Positions 1-11,000 of a DNA stretch of 64,000 bases are shown piece after piece. A model generated the notes under the pieces. It made no database searches. It saw only the letters and a program-made list of their open reading frames with translations, and was not told the origin of the DNA. The stretch's first letter is position 1, and each line of letters starts with the position of its first letter. The stretch spans positions 10,980,985 to 11,044,984 of the forward strand of contig CM065329.1 of NCBI GenBank assembly GCA_033032175.1, given 5' to 3'. This DNA is from Saturnia japonica. Its lineage: Eukaryota > Arthropoda > Insecta > Lepidoptera > Saturniidae. A program made the position numbers and the translations under genes.

Positions 1-110
1 GGCCGGATATACATACGCCTAGCAGCTGCGAGGTTTTCGCCGGCAATCGCATAGAAACGCACCATGTCCATCCACTCCAGGTTTGAATATTGGTAATGTC
101 GCGAACTCAT
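1..110 (-). CDS. N-terminus of a transposon-type helix-turn-helix protein, cut by the window edge
   Basis: Reading the minus strand from an ATG at 110-108 gives about 36 residues that run off the window. They include YSNLEWMDMV, then VRFYAIAG, then NLAAARRMY. This resembles the N-terminal helix-turn-helix (DUF4817-like) region of insect transposon proteins, which usually read F/YSxxEYxDM...YGxxxGNxxxAxRxY. Only the start is visible, so no catalytic residue can be checked. The family name is inferred from the pattern; a host gene that captured this domain is possible. Confidence 0.45.
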   Translation of the reverse strand, partial: MSSRHYQYSNLEWMDMVRFYAIAGENLAAARRMYIR

Positions 111-449
111 TTATAAATAATCAAAAGTTCGCGACTCGTGAGCAAGACGTATACGCGTGGGTTCGCGGGATGCGTACACGTCGTACATCACAGGGTCACT
201 CGGAAGCAATTTGCCAACTGTCGGTCGGCGCAAATCCTTCCGATTCCTTCAGTGGTAGCGCGGGGGTGGTAGAGGCGCGGGCAGGGGTTGTCCGCAGCGG
301 GCGCATGCCTTTCACTTTTAAAACTCCGTTAGCTAGCGAAATTGAATATTGGCTAGGTTTTTTTTTTTTTTTTTTACTTAACATTATGCACACCTTGCAT
401 ATACCTTTCCCTTGCTCCCTTGGAAGACTGGCAGAGAATGCTTTTTAGC

Positions 450-1890
450 ATTAAGTCCTCCATTTGTACTTTTTTTTTGTGCAATAAAGAATATATATAT
501 ATGCTGTAGTAATTATTTCAAATTCGATTTAATTTATTTTAAGTAATTTTATTATTTTCACTTTTTTTACTTATCACATTTAATATTAAATGGTTTTATA
601 TGATTATAGAGTATGGACTGAGTACGTATATTCCGAAAAATAGTTCGATTCTATTACACGGTGTATAGTACGTCACTACAGTACACTAAAGTAAACAGTA
701 TGTTCTCTCGGCAGTGTTTTCGAAATAATTACCTGCAGCCGCTCGGTAGATAAACACGCACAAGGGCTGCCCTCTGACCGTATTTCTTAGGTTCTTTTTA
801 CCAAAATATATTATCTACTAGAAATTTTGTAAGTTTTAATTTAAATTAAGTATTTATTCTTGGTTTTTATTTCTAGTTTCATAACTGATTGTGAGGTAGT
901 AAGAAGGGAATGGTACATTTAAAAAAAAGAATTTGTTGCTTAAAGATTGATAAATCAAAAATAATTTAAAATATTACCGCGAAAATTAAAAATATTGTAT
1001 TTGCTTATTTTAATCATAAGTAAAATATTTTAACAACAAATATTTAATAATATAATAATTTACTCGATAATATTAATAAAAAGCCTTGATAATATTAATA
1101 ATAATATGAAAATTAAACTTTGAAGTTGAATAACTTTTAAACCAATAGACTAATGGAAAAATTATAAGAGACCTTTTTTGTAGAGCATTAAATTCTCTAT
1201 GAAAATATCTATGATTTATAATTTTTAATTCATTCGTTCCCAAGTTATAAAATTATTAACAACAAAAGAAATTTTTCTTTGTTATTTACTTAGGAAACTT
1301 AGATTGGAATGCGCACTATCTTAGAGTTAATATAAAGAGCTCAAATTTTCAGGGAATTTTTTTTTATCAATTTGGAAGCATTTGAGCCCCTGGAAGCAAA
1401 GAAATTTGAAAATAATCTTATTAAGGGCCACCCTACTATTTATAGTAGTTCATATATTTTTTAATTAATAAATATTAAAAGGTTGGAAATAAAACGGAAG
1501 TATATTTTAACAATTTAATTTCATAAGTTTCTTATAAAATTATTTTAATTAGTTAAAATAATGGCGGTGATTTCTATACAATTTATACAAGAACGAAATG
1601 TCCAGGTCAGAAGGCCAACTGAAAAATCTTTTGAATAAATTAAAAACGGCCCAATTAAAACATATCGTAGTAATTTCTGTGACTTGGATTTTGAATTTTA
1701 TTGTAATGAGCTACAGCCACCTTTGGTGATTCAGTATTTCAAATGCGAAGATTGATTTGCTCTAATAGATTCACCGTAAGTTTGTAAATGAAATACGTAT
1801 TTTCAATTAAGTACGAACAGTACTGCTCGGAGTATTCTATTGTAGCATTGTCTTCTTTGTTTGGCCGATTGAGCATTTTTTCGACCTGAC
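450..1890. other. AT-rich intergenic stretch
   Basis: No gene is recognisable. The stretch is poly-A/T rich and contains the dispersed repeat at 668-920. Confidence 0.5.
668..920 (+). repeat. Dispersed repeat, copy 1 (partner at 10410-10700)
   Basis: It shares long blocks with 10410-10700: TACGTCACTAYAGTACACT, CTGCAGCCGCTCGGTAGAT, GGGCTGCCCTCTGAC and TGTGAGGTAGTAAGAAGGGA. The copies are diverged and in the same orientation. Family unknown. Confidence 0.7.
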
Positions 1891-2060
1891 TGCACTGCTA
1901 GTGTAAAGGGCCTCAGAAGCCTCAGAAGACTTTGACCGGGCTTAGGGGCGAGCGTTGAAGGCCCTCAGCAATAAGCTCAAGGGTGGCAAAGCGGACGAAA
2001 TTCGGCTTGGTGTTGCGAATTGCCAGCCTTCGGGCTATTTGAAAGTCGCGCTCTGCGCCT
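1890..2060 (+). repeat. Diverged GC-rich repeat, copy 1
   Basis: The block with GGGCCTCAGAAG, GGGGCGAGCG and AGGGTGGCAAAG resembles 2690-2890 (GGGGCCTTAACC, GGGGCGAGCG, AAGGGTGCCAAAG). Both may be old copies of one element. Partial ORFs here look like noise. Confidence 0.45.
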
Positions 2061-2689
2061 CACAACTATCACTTTGGGAGTTCATTAACATGAAAAACAG
2101 GTCCGCCAATCAGAGTGCGCCATTGCCGCACACTGTGTTAGAGCAGGACTTACTACTACTAGATTGGTATGGTAACACAAGGGCGCTCGTATTCTCGGCT
2201 ATGTTTTTATTCATTCCAATATTTACATTGAGCTTATTCTATCTTAATTTCTAATTCACGAATTTAAAACTATTTAATACTATTTCTATAAAGAAATACA
2301 CAAATTATGGGTTAAGTTAGTCTAAATCGTCTCAAATAACGTGAATATTTAGTATATATCCACTTTAACTTATACTTAATTAATCCTAAAATGACAAACG
2401 TTTCAGTTTACCTTATGAACAATTTATTCTATGGAGTAGGGTGATTGCCGATGAGTTATTAGGTAGTAGGTTCCCCGGGCGCTGTTAAAATGAGAGAGCA
2501 TACAATTCGTTTATTAGTAAATATTATTCAAGAGAGAACAAAGGAAAAATTTGTGTGAATAATTTAATAAAGGTCTGGTGTTTTTTCAAGAGCCTCTCGA
2601 GCGATGTTTTAGGGAGAAAGCGTAGCGTAAATTAATACCATCTATGAAGATAGTAAACACGCTAAACTCAGAAATGAAAACTGACTCTT

Positions 2690-2890
2690 TTTTTTACCTG
2701 AGCTTACAGTTAGCCTGAGGGGCCTTAACCAAAAACACAGCCGCTGATGGCTTTTACTGCTCTACAGAGCTGGGGGGCGAGCGCTTAAGGCACTCAGCCG
2801 AGAAAGCGTGGGCAAAAAGCGCGCAAGGGTGCCAAAGTTGCCGGGCCTCGGCTTGTGCTGTTGCCACGATTGCAAAGAAGTCGCGATCTG
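2690..2890 (+). repeat. Diverged GC-rich repeat, copy 2
   Basis: Related to 1890-2060. A third scrap, with TTAGGGGCCCTGAAAC, is at about 33826-33905. Low identity, family unknown. Confidence 0.45.
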
Positions 2891-3512
2891 ACTAATTCTC
2901 TATCCGTAAGATTCGAGCTAGACTAATGTATACATGTCCCTGCCTTCTGGGAGGAACGAAGGAAGGAAATAACTGACTCTTAAGTGGAGAGATCGTTACT
3001 TATGTAGATATTAAACTTGAGAGTTGTGACTAGCCATCCGTCACCGTTCTATGGTTTCATTACGATGTTTTCCTTTACCAACGTCCACGACCATCACTTG
3101 TATGTCACTTTTAATTTATTCATAATAACATTTATTGAACAAAACAAAAATAAACTCGATATATTGATTAAAGTCAGGCCTTTTTTTAAAACCGTTAGCC
3201 ACATTATAAAACTAAATGATTGAAATAATCTTGCATTTAAAAAAAAAAAATTTAAGGCAATATACAAGGTTCGAATGTTAAAGCTCCACCACCACACCTT
3301 TCTGTCGCCATAAAATAGGTACAGAAAGCTAACTGTATATAACGAGTAATAACTTCGCACGCACACATAACATCTTATAGAATATTGCAGCGTTATGATC
3401 GAGCTTGGATGAAAAGAATCAAGGTCAGTCAGAGTCACCTTTCTGTGCCTATTTTATGGAGTGGCTTAGCAGCCGTGCTCGTTGATTCCAGCTGGATTAT
3501 TTTATTAAAAAC

Positions 3513-3982
3513 TAGCTGTGCCACACGGTTTCACCCGTGTTAATTTTATCCGACAAACACCGCGCCGCCAACGCACCCATGTAGTCTATCATAATTGCTC
3601 TTCCCATAAGTACATATTGTTTTATTTTTCTTTATATCCTAAACTATATATTTACAGACTCTAAACAGCAAAATTTAACTTCATAAAAATTGTCTTTATG
3701 ATGAAGTAACTTTTGTTTGTAAGGATTAATATGCCATGACGTGATGACTCGCCAGCGCACGCGGTTAAAGCAGTTCGGGAGGACTTCGCCTTCTGACTTA
3801 CGTAACAAAAACCATTATTTAAGACTATCTGAGAGTTGTAGCCTAATCTTAAATAACCTATACTATTTCTCGAGAGTTCTACTATCATATTTAAAAATAA
3901 TTATTCGAATCCGACTGGTAGTTCCAGAGATTAGCGTGTTTATACAAACAAAACAACTTTTCCGCTTTATTATATTAGTATA
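3513..3982 (+). repeat. SINE-like repeat with TTATATTAGTA tail
   Basis: The head at 3513 (ACTAGCTGTGCCACACGG) and the tail TTTATTATATTAGTATAG match a family with other copies at 22573-22993, 24286-24590, 26880-27010 and 59664-60140. Shared inner blocks are TTTGTTTGTAAGGATTAATA and the TTCGAATCCGACYGGTAG stretch. Confidence 0.7.
3966..3971 (-). terminator. Likely polyadenylation signal of the lipase gene
   Basis: AATAAA on the minus strand lies 55 bases past the lipase stop codon at 4028-4026. It is inside the tail of the SINE-like repeat at 3513-3982, so the repeat may supply the signal. Its use is inferred, not shown. Confidence 0.45.
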
Positions 3983-4025
3983 GTTGTACTAAAATCATAC
4001 ATTATTATTCTATGGTATGTTAATT

Positions 4026-5080
4026 TTATCGCCTACTACTTGTAATAGTGAGTCTGTCACTGTTAGAGCTCAAACCTAAGAGCTTCTTTAAAAAGGCCTT
4101 CAAGCTCGACTCGCTTCCCAGTTCCAAGTTATAGGTAACGGGAGAAAAAGACGGAATAGCGCCTATATAATTATTTCTCTCTTTAATAAAATTATTTAGT
4201 TCACCGTTACCGCTTCTCACTAGCGTGTTGATTTCCCTCATAACTGTTAAAACTGGTAGAATGTTCTTTCGGTTTCTTGTGAGGAAATTGAGTATTCTGA
4301 ACAGGAGGTTATCATCAGAATTGAATAAGGATAGAGATCTTCTATCTCTTTTTACTACATGAGGTTTAAATTTGCTGTAAGTTATAATGATGTCTTTGTT
4401 TAGAACATTGTTTGGTTTCTCAGTGTCTCTGTTGTTATTAATAATGCTTTCTTGTGTATTATAATTGAATGTACCAATATTATTTGGATGTACATTTAAT
4501 CCACTTTGTGGTATAATTTTATTGTTTTCTTTGAAATCATCAATCGTTCGAGTATCTTTATCGATTATATCAGTCTCTAATTCTTGTACAACAAAAGAAC
4601 TATCCGATTCAAATTCATCATTTGTTAATGTTAAGCGTTTGCTTAATTCGCTTCCTAGTTCTACTTCATTTCTCTCATTAAAATTGTCTAATATTTCCTT
4701 CGTATTTCTGTTTGTGTCTTTTTGTGAAGGAAAATTTATTTGTCTATCAACAGTAGGGTCTTGATGATCTTGTCTGTTTATATGTGTAGTTTTTCGTGGA
4801 GCACTTTTTATATTAACTATTTCATTTGGGGTTTTAATATGATTACCTTCACCTACTTCTACAGTGCCTTTTATGTATTTCATACGTATATCAGTTTCTC
4901 CTACATCTTGTATGAATTCCTTTTTACCGGCGTTATCTTTGTTGATATCTGTATCATTTTTATTATGATTTGTCACGGTTCTGTAATGTGTGGGTGGTTG
5001 TTGTTCCTTATAATTGTCTAAACCAGTCATTGGTTGTAGAAAAAATGTGTAATAACCTCGAGTTTGCGAGTGTCCGTCAC
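4026..5080 (-). CDS. Lipase terminal exon with Asn/Asp-rich tail
   Basis: After a TTTCAG acceptor the exon starts [16 protein letters not shown], which fits the last strand of the lipase catalytic domain. About 330 polar residues follow, many Asn, Asp, Lys, Thr. KRDRR lies at about 4335-4350, followed by a more hydrophobic helix-like part and the end SSRR-stop. No known domain recognised in the tail. Confidence 0.8.
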
Positions 5081-8000
5081 CTGAAAGCGACCAAAAGTGA
5101 TCCTTAATTACTTTCAAATATATATCTAAAGATCTTTACAAATGTCATTGTAAATTTCACTTTGATTGCGATATACCTATGTTCACCTTACTGGTCTCCG
5201 GTCCGAAGCGAAGGTACGATAAGTGCAAAAAACCCAAAGCGTGCATTGACGTACCCAATTTATAATTTATGTGCCTTACTTTATGTCGACACCGTATCCC
5301 ATGTGGACTGTGAGCTCATCAGCACAACCCCCTTTGGAGTATTTATGCCACGATGAACACCTTGTGGAGACGAAAGCGTTTGGACGTAGAATGGACTCAG
5401 AGTAAAACCGGTACGAACGCCAGTGGCTGCAGAAGACTGAGGGAAGGGTGATGTTAGTTAGGATGCGACTTTTAATGTTTCTTGGATTCTGTTATTATAA
5501 CAGTGTTATAGCTAGAAAATTGGGAGAAGGATGACGTGATAATTTGAAACCCAACATTCGTAAATTTTCGTAGATGTCTGTAGCATTTCTAAAGAGATTG
5601 TATCCTTAACTCCTTGTCTATAGTTCGAGAGGGATTGAACCCTAACTCCTACATGCAGTTCTGCGATAAGACCGAATTTGGTTAGGGTGAACCAGTTTTA
5701 TTGTTATTCGATAAAACCTGAATATTATGATGGGATGGATTCCGCTTCCCATGAGGAAAGATTTTGATAGAGCGCTGACTAACGAGAGATGGCAATCTAT
5801 CACTAATTTCATTTTCGCTTTATCGGGATAGGCAAGAAAGGAGAAATATTCCATGTACTTTTATCCCAGTGTCTTTGCTAATACTTACACGTATTTAAAA
5901 ACAGCTGCTCAGGGATAACGACTTTCAGTTCGCACCCCGGCTGTGGGCTCTGTCCACCGTTAGGATAAAAGTCGACGTGTCCTAAGGGTTGTTTCACGCC
6001 TGTAATATTAGCAGAATGTTTATTTTAAACTCTATCTGGTTATAAAAAAGAACAAGTTTGATCGCTGGCTTACAAGTCTTTCCTGGCTGCGAGCTCAAGA
6101 ATTCTAACCCATAGTTGTATTATGTAGCGTTAATTTAGTCAGACACTTGCTTAAAAATAATAGCGCAATAGTAGTAGTATGTTTGACGACAGTAAGGACT
6201 AACGAGATATCGGCAATCCAATGTCGGTCGTCGCTTTTATACTGGCCTGTAATCCCGGCAACTGTATAAACTGGCTAATCTCAAAACGCGATAAATCAAA
6301 AGAGAATCGCCGTGACGTGCTTATCAACATACCGCGACTCAGTCGGTTACAGTTCCCTAACACTACGCTTGATTACTGAGTGCTATGTATGTTCTGATCA
6401 AAACCAAATTATTTTTGAAGTGAAAACTTCTTTTAGCGCGGTACGCATATTTCTAGATGAGATAAAATCTCTGGACTCGCGACACCGTTACGAGACGCAG
6501 CTATAGTGTGTGCCTATGCATGTAAGCAGACCGCGAACGCGTCTTTCATAAAAGAACATTAAATGTATTTTAAAGTTTCTAATAATTAATAAAATACAAT
6601 TCATAAATAAAACGCAATTCATAACCCAATAACTAAGTTTTCACATCTGTCGGCACTCCCGGAGTGCAACTCGTAATTTTTTTTTTGTGACGTGAAAATT
6701 TATTTAGCCGCTTTGAGCGACTTTTGACAGGCGAAAAACTTACACACAGATAAAGTTTTGTTTTGTTTTGGGTTTTTACTTCTGTCGGCAGTCCTTATGA
6801 CTGCCTCTGTTTTTTTTATTCAATTTAGGCCCTAAGAAGGCACTTATGAATTCCCCAGTCATCGAGAAGAACCAGCAAGAAATTCGAACGGGTTTTATCA
6901 ATATCTTATTTTCATCAGTAGATGTACAGAGAGGGAATCCCATTTAGACAATACCGTCATACACATAATCAGCCACCCTATAATAAATACCCTTTCGATA
7001 TTATAACTTGCTTTATGATTTTTAAACTTATTATCCGACAATTCGGTTATGTTTATTATAGAACCTAACACAATTACCCAAAGAACTTTTATTTGTTTTA
7101 CTAAGTCTAAATGATAGAATGCCAAAACATTATGGCAGAGGCAGAGGAGAAAACCTCTATAAAAAACCCAACGCCTTACATCCGCCTCCTACTCCTATCA
7201 GGCCGAACCAAGGGGAGATGGGTCGGGGGGCCTGTCTTCCCATTGCACTGGTTTGGCGGACGGGGAGACATTTTCTTTTTGCACCGGGCTGTCTCCGTTA
7301 GCGGGCGGCCTTTTCGGACCTTGCCGCCGGGGCGGCCCGGTAGTATGCTACCGCTGGTCCCGTGTCTATTAGGCTATTAGATCAATAGTTATTAGCGGAT
7401 GCGTCATTCATTAAAGGACGAGTGCGCTAATAACCCTCTTTAATTTCACACGTCCAGATATATCGTTGACTATACACCGGCTGCTCCTGGAACGCGACAC
7501 GGCTAAGCATGCCGCTATGGCGTGCTCGCTTTACATCTTCATTTATAACGTAAATCATAAACGACTGAAACCCTCTACACGCGTGTTTTTGTAAAAACAT
7601 AATAATATAACAAAAGTGTCTTTAAAAAAATCAATATGGGCGTGCCACCTTCGGCCTTCACTTTCCAGTAGGTTTGATGAAGTCCAATCGTTGTACAGCT
7701 AATTAAAAAAAAAACGTTGACGGATAACATATGGAAAGAAAAGTGCTCGTAACCAGTCTGAATGAGCGAACTGGACTTACAGTGTCCCACTGACAGTCTG
7801 CTATGATTGTGATAGCTAAAAGTCTAATGAAAATAAATGGATAAAATGTGTAACCAAATATTCCGGCGTCGGTGTGTATGACGTCGACAAAGTCCGCGTC
7901 TGTAGAGTCCAGACGCTGTTCCTGTCTCAGCCCGTCGAAGAGCGGCAGCGCTGGATCCAGTCCCGTTATCCTCGACACCCGTCCTATGGGAATAACAGTA

Positions 8001-11000
8001 TGTTTCTAATAACTTTTCGTCAACGGCTACCTTTTACTAGGAATTAGTCATATTAGAAAAATATCTATATCCATATATCTATATATATCCATATATCAAT
8101 ATATCTATATCTGTTGGGTACGCGTCACTTCCCCTCTGCGTGAGGGGGGGGGGGACGGTTCCCCGGTTTGGACGGGCGTTTTTGTTGCGCCTGATGCCCG
8201 TCTCGTAGATGCCGTACGGATGCCAGTGGGCCGCGATGTTAGTAGTGAGGGGGTCCGGGGGGTGCAATAATGCACGACCGCTTGAGGTGCCGGGTCTTCA
8301 ATGAAAGTCGATATCTTGTTTGTTGATTGTTCGCAGGACGACCAAAGCTTTCTTCTTGTTGTTACTTGTACTCGTTGACTCGTTGAATTGCACCGTACCG
8401 AATACGGCCCCTCTTCGAGCTTAAGTAGTTCGGAGAATGACCGTAAAGAGAGCCCCGCTTTATTTCATGTTTTAATTTCAGTTTTCGCTTTGGTTGCCCT
8501 GTTAATCTCTCTATATTTCTGTCATTATATATCTTATGTACACATGTTATATATCAAAATGTTCCTTATCGTATTACCCATTCATTACATATTCACATAT
8601 AATATACATCAAGTATATATTCCGTACATAAGCCAAAAACAATGTAATTTTCGGGCCGCATCACTGTTTTCCGTTCGTAAAGTTTCTATAATATTTTATA
8701 TCCTTACTCTATGCATTAATTTATTCTATATTAGTTATATTTTCACATATGTGACATACAATACATAATCCTTTATATACATCCTAATATTATAACATGC
8801 AACTTATAATGTAGCGTAGTCGCTAACATTTCTCTATAATATTGTCTGTATCAATCTATTTTATCGTAACACATAGTACATAACACGTAAACACAGTAAT
8901 ATCACATAATAACCTAAAAAGAAACACGAAAATAACTGTTCTGTCGCCAACAATATCCATATATCGATATCCACATCGCTAAGTCTTTTTAATATCGAAA
9001 CAAAAACACCGATGTTTCGGTACTGTCCAAATAGCCGACATTTGTTAATGCTACGTCTAGAGTTGACGACCTTGTGACTCTCGAATTCCATTTACAAGAG
9101 ACACATGTTCGATGTTTTTGATCATAACATCGATTTAATCGAGCATCCCTAACGTTCACCATCGAACCGCTCGACATCGGCAAGAAGTTCATCCCGGAGT
9201 TTTCGGCGGGATCTTGAAGTGACATATTGTGGTTTTTATTTTTAGTTCATTAACTTAGGTCTTTGGTTATCCCTATATTATGTAATATTGGTGGCATTTG
9301 GCGTGATATAGTTTGCTTGTTGTGCATAAGTGAAGTGGATTATAAATATAAAGCGGAAAACATGCGTTTTGGGATGTCACAAAATCTCCCTAGATAGTTC
9401 TGACAAGGGATCCATCGTCTTGTCTGAAGATCCAACTTAGTAAATAGGAAAATTTTACGAAGGTTTAAAAACATTGACAGTGGCAGGTGCTTTCTGCGGC
9501 ATCAAAACAAGAAGAAGAAGAAAAAGTTCCTTGGAATCTAAATAGTCGCATACAGTGTGGTTTCTTAAGAGTTTTGTTTGGCGAACGCTTTTTATTTATC
9601 CATTACGTTACACCCGTGGGTAGTAAAATGCCGTTATCTTACGTGTAAAAAAATTATTCGTACTCAATAATACAATCTCAAACAGCCTCACAAATCGCTT
9701 CTTCAAATGTAGTCTTTAGATACTTGCAGTTTCTTCTTCTATGGTCCTCTTTTAGATTTGTTCTTTTAAATTGCTTGTTGTTTTCACTTCGCTTTTTAAA
9801 ATGCAACTGTCTTACTTACTAAGGTACTTGAATTCGTAAACAGGTTGTAAACAACATGAGGCGTCATTTTTAAAAGAAGTGGAACGTTCCATTTTTTATA
9901 TTATCTTTTAAACATTATTATCAAGTGTTGAAGATAGATTTACCTGTTTTCAAAGCGGCGCCCGCAACGCCAGCGCTCTGTGCACCCAAACTGTGACCGA
10001 CCAGATGGGTTTTCTTTAGATCCAAACCCCTGTAAGAAGTCATCGAATTAATTTAGTAATGATCGTTAAAACATTCAGCGAGACCATAAGTTGATCTTCT
10101 AAGGATCAGCCACAATAAGCATTTCAATGTAACCGAGTGCGGGGGATCGACGGCATTTTGTACTCCACGCGAGCGCAGCCGTAGGCGCAGCTAGTTTATT
10201 ATATAATATTAAAATACACGGGATGGACATTGCGTGACGTTTTCTTACAAAATTTACACAATTGAATAACTAATATTACCTTTTCGATAATAGACCTTTT
10301 CAAGTTCTGGCAGGCTCCATCTTCTTTTTTCTCAAATTTATGACTTTATCGAACAAATTCGTGCGTGACCGTCCCATGTAAGAGAGGTTGGCGGGGACAA
10401 GGTAGCACGATACTACGTCACTATAGTACACTAAAGTAAACAGAGTGTTATCTCGGCAGTGTTCTTGAAATAAGTACCTGCAGCCGCTCGGTAGATAAAC
10501 ACGCACTAGGGCTGCCCTCTGACTTTATTTCCTGGGTTACCTACTTACGTATTTAATAATGCTATATTAAAATGTCATTATTATCTTTTCACTAAAATAT
10601 ATTATGTACTAAAAATTTTGTAAGTTTTAATTGAAATTATTTGTAATTGGGTTTTATTTCTAGTTTCAAAAGTTATTGTGAGGTAGTAAGAAGGGAATTT
10701 AATTTTTTTTTAAACAAAAATATAATTTTTTGCTTGAAGTTTCATAAATAAAAACAATTTTAAATTCTGGGAAGTACATAAGTAATATATTTCACAATTA
10801 ATTATAAATTGCGTAAATAAAAATTATAAATTGTGTACCTACTGAAGTTTACCTAGATTTCGTTTTGGCTGTTTGTATGAAGACGTAATACAGTTTACTT
10901 CAGTGTACTGTGATTTGAGTGCCTACGTCAGGCGATTACACGCGCTTGCCTTTCCCGCTACATTACTCGCCCCCGTCAATGTCTGTCGGAAACATAGGAC

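Noticed and set aside
83..448. 121-codon plus ORF at the window start
   Set aside because: It crosses a poly-T run and overlaps the minus-strand transposon N-terminus, which has a recognisable pattern.
4465..5021. Plus-strand ORFs over the lipase terminal exon
   Set aside because: Antisense shadows of a low-complexity exon; the minus strand closes perfectly in phase with eight other exons.
7575..7790. Possible lipase exon reading [10 protein letters not shown] or [10 protein letters not shown]
   Set aside because: The true [10 protein letters not shown] exon is at 5889-5999 with correct phase and splice sites; this one hits a stop.
8388..8768. 126-codon plus ORF rich in Ile, Tyr and His
   Set aside because: AT-rich intronic sequence without domain or splice support.
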